Of a DNA stretch of 12,599 bases, positions 7,099-12,599 are shown piece after piece; the first letter of the stretch is position 1, and each line of letters starts with the position of its first letter. The stretch is from an uncultured Lachnospiraceae bacterium. Its GTDB lineage: Bacteria; Bacillota; Clostridia; Lachnospirales; Lachnospiraceae. The position numbers and the translations under genes are program-made. The stretch lies in NCBI GenBank assembly GCA_900551895.1, contig URXX01000021.1, positions 1-12,599 of the forward strand, written 5' to 3'. Under the pieces are notes generated by a model that was not told the DNA's origin, did not search any database, and saw nothing but the letters and a program-made list of their open reading frames with translations.

Positions 7099-7111
7099 TA
7101 TTATAGTATCT
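7087..7111. promoter_or_regulatory. Palindrome overlapping the -10, candidate operator
   Basis: The arms AGATATTATA (7087-7096) and TATAGTATCT (7102-7111) flank TTTAT. Nine of ten positions are complementary, and the tenth would be a U-G wobble in RNA. It covers the predicted -10 hexamer and the likely transcription start, the classic place for a repressor site. Its AT-richness means chance cannot be ruled out. Confidence 0.45.
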
Positions 7112-7161
7112 ACAGAAAATTCAGGCAGTAATAGTAAAATGAAAATAAGGAAGGAATTCAA

Positions 7162-8784
7162 ATGAGGAAGTTATTGATTATAGGTGCAGGCGGTTTCGGA
7201 CAGATGATTAAAGAAACTGCTACAGAATTAGGATACGAAGAAGTGGTATTTTTAGATGATGCGGTAAAAGGGGCAGATGTTATCGGGAAATGTTGTGACT
7301 ATCAGGCATTTCTCGGTGAATATGACACAGCGGTAGCGGGAATTGGAGATAACGGCGTACGCCTTTATTGGACAGAAAGACTTATTGAAGCAGGATATAA
7401 TGTACCTTCAATTATTCATCCATCAGCAATAGTCAGCCCAAGTGCAAAAATCGGACAGGGAAGTTTCGTTATGCAAAGAGCGGTATTGAATACAAACGTA
7501 GTAATTGAAAATGGTGTTTTAGTCAACAGTGGTGCAGTAGTAGACCACGATTCACATGTGGAAAGCGGGGCACATATTGGTTTGTGCAGTGTTGTAAAGG
7601 CAAACTGTACAATAGACAAAAAGAGAAAAGTGGAAGCGGGAGAAGTTGTATTTTCTACAAGAAGAAAGATTGACGGAGTAGATAATTTGAATTTGGAAGA
7701 TGCACTTTATGCTTTTGGATTTGGACCACAGTGTAGTTATGTGAAACCTTTCGGTGAAGGTCATATTAATGAAACATATGCCGTATATATGCCGGGAGAA
7801 GAAGGAGATGAATTTTGTTACATTTTGCAGAGAGTCAATAGCAATGTATTTAAAGACCCTGCGGGCGTAATGGATAATATTTTTAATGTCACAGAATACT
7901 TGCGTAATGTAATCAGAGAAGAAGGGGGAGACCCTGACAGAGAAACATTATCTGCAATTAAGACAAAGGACGGTTCGACATATTTTGAGGATAGTGAAGG
8001 ACAACCATGGAGAAGTTATCACTATATTCCAAACTCTGTTTGCTATCAGTTAGTAGAAGAGCCGGAACAATTTTATCAGTCGGCAAGCAGCTTTGGACAT
8101 TTCTTAAAACAGTTAGGTGACTATCCGGCTTCAAATTTAAATGAAACAATTCCGGATTTTCACAATACAGAAAAACGTTTTGATGCATTTACATTTGCCT
8201 TGAAACGTGATATTAAAAATAGAGCAATTTCCTGTCGTCCCGAAATTTCGTTTGTATTAGATAGAAAAGATGACTGTGGTGTGCTTGTAAAACAGCAGGA
8301 AGAAGGAGTTCTTCCACTTCGTGTAACACATAATGATACAAAGTTAAATAATATTTTGTTTGATGCCGATACGGGAAAAGGATTGTGTATCATTGATTTA
8401 GATACAATTATGCCGGGACTGGCTGCAAATGATTTCGGTGATTCAATTCGATTTGGTGCGGCAACAGCAGCGGAAGATGAGAAAAATTTAGATTTGGTAC
8501 ATTTTGATATTTCTTTGTACGAAACATATGTAAAAGGATATTTGGAGGCAACAAAAGATGTTCTTACACCGGAGGAAGTTGCAAGTCTTCCATGGGGAGC
8601 AAGACTTATGACATTAGAATGCGGAATCCGTTTCCTTACAGATTATTTACAAGGAGATACATATTTTAAAACAGCATATCCGGAACATAATTTAGTACGT
8701 GCACGTACACAATTCAGATTGGTTGATGAGATGGAACAGCAATTTGGAAAAATGCAGGAAATCGTGCAGAAGTATTGTTGTTAA
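7162..8784 (+). CDS. Fusion: PglD/NeuD-like sugar acyltransferase + NahK-like sugar kinase
   Basis: This is a predicted cytoplasmic two-domain protein of 540 residues. Residues 1-175 resemble PglD/NeuD-type acyltransferases: a nucleotide-binding-like start (LLIIGAGGFGQMIKETA), then left-handed beta-helix hexapeptides from about 84 (IHPSAIVSPSAKIGQGS, VNSGAVVDHDSHVESGAHIG), with H129 in the position of the family's catalytic histidine. Residues 183-540 resemble aminoglycoside-phosphotransferase-fold kinases, closest by eye to N-acetylhexosamine 1-kinase: FGEGHINETYAVY, ILQRVNSNVFKDPAGVMDNI, catalytic D392 in THNDTKLNNILFD, and the metal site IDLDTIMPGL with D412 and D414, then NDFGDSIRFGA. The linker is only about ten residues. 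The last helix turns (KKRKVEAGEVVFSTRRKI) lack the usual closing segment, so the acyltransferase part may be shortened. AAGGAAGGA precedes the ATG. Sugar substrates and acyltransferase activity are not established. Confidence 0.85.
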   Translation: MRKLLIIGAGGFGQMIKETATELGYEEVVFLDDAVKGADVIGKCCDYQAFLGEYDTAVAGIGDNGVRLYWTERLIEAGYNVPSIIHPSAIVSPSAKIGQGSFVMQRAVLNTNVVIENGVLVNSGAVVDHDSHVESGAHIGLCSVVKANCTIDKKRKVEAGEVVFSTRRKIDGVDNLNLEDALYAFGFGPQCSYVKPFGEGHINETYAVYMPGEEGDEFCYILQRVNSNVFKDPAGVMDNIFNVTEYLRNVIREEGGDPDRETLSAIKTKDGSTYFEDSEGQPWRSYHYIPNSVCYQLVEEPEQFYQSASSFGHFLKQLGDYPASNLNETIPDFHNTEKRFDAFTFALKRDIKNRAISCRPEISFVLDRKDDCGVLVKQQEEGVLPLRVTHNDTKLNNILFDADTGKGLCIIDLDTIMPGLAANDFGDSIRFGAATAAEDEKNLDLVHFDISLYETYVKGYLEATKDVLTPEEVASLPWGARLMTLECGIRFLTDYLQGDTYFKTAYPEHNLVRARTQFRLVDEMEQQFGKMQEIVQKYCC

Positions 8785-8793
8785 GTAAGTTAG

Positions 8794-8844
8794 ATTCCCA
8801 CGAAAATCATATTATAAGGTGTGATTTTCATGGGAATTTTGTTA
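8794..8844 (+). terminator. Rho-independent terminator after the fusion gene
   Basis: The arms ATTCCCA-C-GAAAATCA (8794-8809) and TGATTTTC-A-TGGGAAT (8822-8837) form a 16-position stem with one mismatch and a 12-nt loop, followed by TTTTGTTATT. It lies 10 nt after the stop codon and separates the fusion gene from the fucosidase gene. Confidence 0.85.
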
Positions 8845-8913
8845 TTATACACAAATGAAATGAAGAAAAATCAAAGAAATACATAAAATTCATATAATAA
8901 TATTAGGAAAGTG

Positions 8914-8942
8914 TGGAAAAAAATAGGGAAATATGCTAAATT
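8914..8942 (+). promoter_or_regulatory. Predicted promoter of the GH95 fucosidase gene
   Basis: TGGAAA at 8914-8919 (4/6) and TAAATT at 8937-8942 (4/6) are 17 nt apart, with a TG extension at 8934-8935. It gives a leader of roughly 65 nt. Rich AT content around it makes other positions possible. Confidence 0.5.
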
Positions 8943-8955
8943 ATACATAATGCTA

Positions 8956-8985
8956 TTTTAGTTGAAATTTGTGTTTTAACTAAAA
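8956..8985. promoter_or_regulatory. Palindromic candidate operator in the fucosidase leader
   Basis: The arms TTTTAGTTGAAA (8956-8967) and TTTTAACTAAAA (8974-8985) surround TTTGTG; 11 of 12 positions are complementary, including a perfect TTTTAGTT/AACTAAAA outer part. It starts just after the expected transcription start and ends 9 nt before the Shine-Dalgarno AGGAGG at 8995-9000. The outer half-sites TTAGTT and AACTAA resemble operators of XylR and other ROK-family sugar repressors, which suggests control by glycan-derived sugars. No regulator gene is in the window. Confidence 0.55.
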
Positions 8986-9014
8986 AATAAATAGAGGAGG
9001 AAAAGAAAGGCAAA

Positions 9015-12000
9015 ATGAAAAAGAGAACAAAATATGCGAAACGTATATTAAGTGGTGCATTGGTAGCTATATTAGCAGCAACGGCAGTACCTTTTCCGAA
9101 AGGGATTTCTGCAGAGGCATCGTCGATAGAAACAAAGCAGGAATCAATGCAGATTCGATTTGATGAACCACTTTCAAAAGGAAGACTGACAGGTCAATCC
9201 GGAGGGTTTACAGGAGGCGGCAGTGAAACAGACTGGTGGCAGCAATTATCACTTCCGATTGGTAACTCTTATATGGGTGCAAATGTATATGGGGAAGTAG
9301 AAAAGGAACATTTAACATTTAATCATAAAACATTGTGGAATGGTGGACCTACAACAGATAAACCGCATACAGGAGGTAATATCAATAAAGTTGGTAATAA
9401 ATCTATGGCGGAATATTTGGGATCTGTTCAGAAAGCGTTTTTGGATGGAGAAAGTAATGCGTCCGACATGTGTGGAAAGTTAGTTGGACAGAATACACGA
9501 GAATATGGAGCTTATCAAGGCTGGGGAGATATTTATCTTGATTTCGATAGAGAAAGTAACAAACAAGAATCAAGTATTATCAGCGATAAAAGTGACAAGA
9601 TAAAATATGGACAAGGTTGGGGAGAATGGCCACAGCCTACATGGGAGGCCGGCTCAGAACATTATGCGATGAATCCGGCAAGACTGGAAGTAGAGTTCGA
9701 AGGAACAGGAATCCAGATGATTGGTGTGCAGTATATTGATATGGGTGATTTTACTGCTACAGTAGATGACACAAAAACAGTTTCAGGCAGTATGTATTCG
9801 GAAACAAAGAAAGAGGGCGTTGCTCTTTTTGAAATTTCCGGTTTACAATATGGAAAACATAAGTTAGTTTTTGAGTCTAAGAGTAAAAATGGAAAATCAA
9901 AGACTTCTTTTGACTATTTTAAAGTGTTGGAGGGGGAAACAATTGATTGGAATCCAGAGAATACAACAGATAAAGTAACATTTACAGGTGGATGGGAACG
10001 CTGGGATAGAACGAATGACTCAGATGCAAATCAATGGTTTGGTAAAGATGAAGTGTTTATCGATCCTTCAAGAGCTGAAAGAGCAACATTAACTTGTAAA
10101 TTTACAGGAACTGGTTTTGAATTGTTTGGAGCGAAAAGTGATCAAGTTGGAAAATTTCAGTATCAGATAGATAATGGTGCATGGAAAGAAGTGGACACAC
10201 GCTCGAACACATTTGCAAGACAGCGTTTATTGAAAGTGAATGGGTTGGAGAAGAGAGAACATACATTAACAATCAAAGGAATAAAAAATAATAAAGTTTC
10301 TTTTGATGGTATTGTTACCTCAATGGATAAGTCAAAACCGGAGCATACAGAAGTAACAAATTATGAAAGAGCACTTGATATTGATTCCGCACTTGCAACA
10401 GTATCTTTTGACAGAGATTATACACATTATTATAGAGAATATTTTGCAAGTTATCCTGATAATGTCATTGCAATGAAACTGACTGCAGAAGCGCTGAAAG
10501 GTTCTCAAAAAGAAATGAAACCTTTGGAATTTGAAGTGAGTTTTCCGGTGGATCAGCCTTCAGAAGCAGCCCTTGGAAAAGAAGTGAAATATGAAACAAC
10601 TGAAGATGGCACAATTGTTGTATCCGGACATATGAGAGATAACGGTCTTTTGTTTAACGGAAGATTGCAAGTTGTTACAAAAGACGGTAAAGTTGAGCAG
10701 ATAGCAAATAAAGAAGGAACACTTCTTGTATCTGGGGCTACAGAAGTCTATATTTATGTGACAGCAGATACAGATTATAAGATGACATATCCAAAATATC
10801 GTTCAGGTATCACTGCGGATGAACTTTCAACTCAAGTAAAAACGGTATTGGACAAAGCAGTAAAAAAAGGATATAAGGCAGTAAAAGATGATGCGGTAGC
10901 AGATTACAAAAAGATTTATGATCGTGTGAAATTAGATTTAGGACAGGGAGCATATAAGAAAACAGTAGATGAATTGATTGCATCATATAAGAGTAATAAG
11001 GCGAGTGCAGAAGAAAAAGCATATTTAGAAGCAATTTTATTCCAATATGGACGTTATCTTCAGATTTCATCTACAAGAGAAGGAGATAAACTTCCTGCTA
11101 ACTTACAGGGAGTATGGTTAGACTGTACAGGAAAAGCAAACGCTCCTATTGCATGGGGAAGCGATTATCACATGAATGTCAATTTGCAGATGAATTATTG
11201 GCCGACTTATGTAACAAATATGGCAGAATGTGCAGAACCTATGATTAAGTATATAGAAGGGCTCCGTGAGCCGGGACGTGTTACAGCATCCACATATTTC
11301 GGTATTGATAATTCAAATGGACAGAAAAATGGATTTACTGCACATACGCAGAATACACCATTTGGTTGGACTTGTCCGGGATGGGAATTTTCTTGGGGAT
11401 GGTCTCCGGCAGCAGTTCCATGGATGCTTCAGAATGTATATGAGGCGTATGAGTATTCAGGAAATATTGAAAAATTGGAAAAAGATATTTTCCCAATGAT
11501 GCAAGAACAAGCAAAATTCTATATGTCTATCTTGAAAAAGGTAACAACTGCAGATGGAAAAGAGCGTTATGTAACAATTCCTGCATATTCTCCAGAACAT
11601 GGACCATATACAGCAGGAAATGTATATGAAAATGTACTTGTATGGCAGTTATTTAATGATTGTATTGAAGCGGCAGATGCGTTAAATGCAAATAAGGCTG
11701 GAACGGTTTCGGAAGAACAGATTACACAGTGGAAAGAATACCGTGCTGGATTAAAACCTATTGAAATTGGACAGAGTGGACAAATTAAAGAATGGTATGA
11801 TGAGACAACTCTTGGACATAATACAAAAGGAAATATTCCTAAGTATCAGAAAGGACATCGTCATATGTCTCATTTATTAGCAGTATATCCGGGAGACTTG
11901 GTGACAGTTGATGATGAGAAGACTATGGATGCAGCTAAAGTTTCCTTAAATGACAGAGGAGATAATGCTACAGGATGGGGAATTGCACAGAGATTGAATA

Positions 12001-12599
12001 CATGGGCAAGAACAGGTGATGGAAATCATGCATACAAGATTATTGATTCGTTTATCAAAAACGGTATTTATTCAAATCTTTGGGATGCACATCCACCATT
12101 CCAAATTGATGGGAACTTCGGATATACAAGTGGTGTAGCTGAAATGTTATTGCAGTCAAATGCAGGATATATCAATTTACTTCCGGCAATGCCTAAGAAT
12201 CAGTGGCAATCAGGTTCTGTCAGCGGTTTAGTTGCAAGAGGAAACTTTGTTGTAAGTGAAAACTGGGACAAGGGTGTATTGACAGAAGCGACGATTGAAT
12301 CTAGAAACGGTGGAGATTGTACAGTACAGGTAAATGGTTGGGAGAAAGTATTTGTACAGGACAGCGAAGGAAAGAAAGTTCAGGCAAAAGAAGTAGAAGG
12401 AAAAACAGGAAGAGTTACATTTGCAACAGAGGAAGGCAAAACATACTTCATAACTAAAACAGAAGGTGCGGTAGATTCGGCTACTGTAACATTTACAGCA
12501 GAAGGAAAAACAGTAAAAGAAATTTCTATAGTGAAAGGTGAAACAATCGGAAATGAACTTCCGACAGCACCAGAAAAAGAAGGCTATACATTCAAAGGC
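9015..12599 (+). CDS. Secreted GH95 alpha-L-fucosidase, 3' end beyond window
   Basis: This is an exo-enzyme expected to release alpha-1,2-linked fucose from host glycans; 1195 residues are visible without a stop. A signal peptide lies at 1-33 (basic start, hydrophobic 11-26, likely cut near GISA/EA). The GH95 N-terminal beta-domain starts at about 46 (GGSETDWWQQLSLPIGNSYM, HKTLWNGGP). It is interrupted at about 182-445 by two related beta-sandwich modules and resumes at VTNYERALDIDSALATVSFD. The helical catalytic barrel carries the residues expected from bifidobacterial AfcA: N721 and N723 (DYHMNVNLQMNYWP), E861 (AYSPEHGP) and D1032 (QIDGNFG), plus GHRHMSH from H948. A C-terminal beta-domain is followed at 1158-1195 by an InlB/Listeria-Bacteroides-type repeat ending GYTFKG. 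AGGAGG at 8995-9000 is 14 nt before the ATG. GH95 is clear; fucose rather than L-galactose specificity is likely, not proven. Confidence 0.93.
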   Translation, partial: MKKRTKYAKRILSGALVAILAATAVPFPKGISAEASSIETKQESMQIRFDEPLSKGRLTGQSGGFTGGGSETDWWQQLSLPIGNSYMGANVYGEVEKEHLTFNHKTLWNGGPTTDKPHTGGNINKVGNKSMAEYLGSVQKAFLDGESNASDMCGKLVGQNTREYGAYQGWGDIYLDFDRESNKQESSIISDKSDKIKYGQGWGEWPQPTWEAGSEHYAMNPARLEVEFEGTGIQMIGVQYIDMGDFTATVDDTKTVSGSMYSETKKEGVALFEISGLQYGKHKLVFESKSKNGKSKTSFDYFKVLEGETIDWNPENTTDKVTFTGGWERWDRTNDSDANQWFGKDEVFIDPSRAERATLTCKFTGTGFELFGAKSDQVGKFQYQIDNGAWKEVDTRSNTFARQRLLKVNGLEKREHTLTIKGIKNNKVSFDGIVTSMDKSKPEHTEVTNYERALDIDSALATVSFDRDYTHYYREYFASYPDNVIAMKLTAEALKGSQKEMKPLEFEVSFPVDQPSEAALGKEVKYETTEDGTIVVSGHMRDNGLLFNGRLQVVTKDGKVEQIANKEGTLLVSGATEVYIYVTADTDYKMTYPKYRSGITADELSTQVKTVLDKAVKKGYKAVKDDAVADYKKIYDRVKLDLGQGAYKKTVDELIASYKSNKASAEEKAYLEAILFQYGRYLQISSTREGDKLPANLQGVWLDCTGKANAPIAWGSDYHMNVNLQMNYWPTYVTNMAECAEPMIKYIEGLREPGRVTASTYFGIDNSNGQKNGFTAHTQNTPFGWTCPGWEFSWGWSPAAVPWMLQNVYEAYEYSGNIEKLEKDIFPMMQEQAKFYMSILKKVTTADGKERYVTIPAYSPEHGPYTAGNVYENVLVWQLFNDCIEAADALNANKAGTVSEEQITQWKEYRAGLKPIEIGQSGQIKEWYDETTLGHNTKGNIPKYQKGHRHMSHLLAVYPGDLVTVDDEKTMDAAKVSLNDRGDNATGWGIAQRLNTWARTGDGNHAYKIIDSFIKNGIYSNLWDAHPPFQIDGNFGYTSGVAEMLLQSNAGYINLLPAMPKNQWQSGSVSGLVARGNFVVSENWDKGVLTEATIESRNGGDCTVQVNGWEKVFVQDSEGKKVQAKEVEGKTGRVTFATEEGKTYFITKTEGAVDSATVTFTAEGKTVKEISIVKGETIGNELPTAPEKEGYTFKG

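Noticed and set aside
10810..11070. Open frames inside the fucosidase gene (10810-11070 on -, 11266-11499 on +)
   Set aside because: Both lie within an uninterrupted GH95 reading frame with conserved motifs and show no domain or start signal of their own.
1..12599. CRISPR array, transposon, prophage, defence system, tRNA, rRNA or riboswitch
   Set aside because: I saw no regularly spaced repeats, transposase or phage genes, structural RNA signatures or defence-type proteins; intergenic regions are all under about 240 nt and are explained by promoters, hairpins and ribosome binding sites.

Overview
The window looks like chromosomal DNA of a low-GC, Gram-positive, anaerobic gut Firmicute, most likely a Lachnospiraceae-type Clostridium relative. 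Supporting signs are AT-rich DNA with strong AGGAGG-type ribosome binding sites, a class B sortase, a stand-alone rubredoxin, and a very large secreted GH95 alpha-L-fucosidase with an InlB-type repeat. The genus assignment is inference. I see no rRNA, tRNA, CRISPR array, insertion sequence or prophage gene.

Region 1 (1-5644) is a tightly packed phosphate operon on the + strand: the 3' end of pstS, then pstC, pstA, pstB, phoU, a PhoP-type response regulator and a PhoR-type histidine kinase. Neighbouring genes overlap by 4-11 nt or are 1-2 nt apart. The operon ends at a bidirectional hairpin terminator. It encodes high-affinity phosphate import (PstSCAB), its negative regulator PhoU and the two-component system expected to sense phosphate limitation. 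Its promoter and any Pho box lie to the left of the window. The visible PstS end is unusual: the usual C-terminal PstS sequence is followed by what looks like the N-terminal half of the same fold.

Region 2 (5649-7062) has a 53-residue rubredoxin on the - strand, convergent with the phosphate operon. Divergent from it are a class B sortase and a short VanZ-like membrane protein on the + strand.

Region 3 (7069-8840) has a well-formed promoter overlapped by a palindrome, a 540-codon fusion gene and a terminator. The fusion joins a PglD/NeuD-type left-handed beta-helix acyltransferase to an aminoglycoside-phosphotransferase-fold kinase resembling N-acetylhexosamine 1-kinase (NahK).

Region 4 (8914-12599) has a promoter, a XylR/ROK-like palindrome just downstream of it, and a secreted GH95 alpha-L-fucosidase that runs off the right edge after 1195 codons. 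Two related beta-sandwich modules are inserted into its N-terminal domain. Regions 3 and 4 together suggest use of fucosylated host glycans such as mucin O-glycans or milk oligosaccharides: the fucosidase would remove terminal fucose outside the cell and the kinase would phosphorylate amino sugars released inside it. The two genes have separate promoters and different candidate operators, so this link is inference.

Nothing here is a clearly new multi-gene system. The points most worth a second look are the acyltransferase-kinase fusion, the rearranged PstS, the double insertion in the GH95 enzyme, and the two palindromes at promoters.
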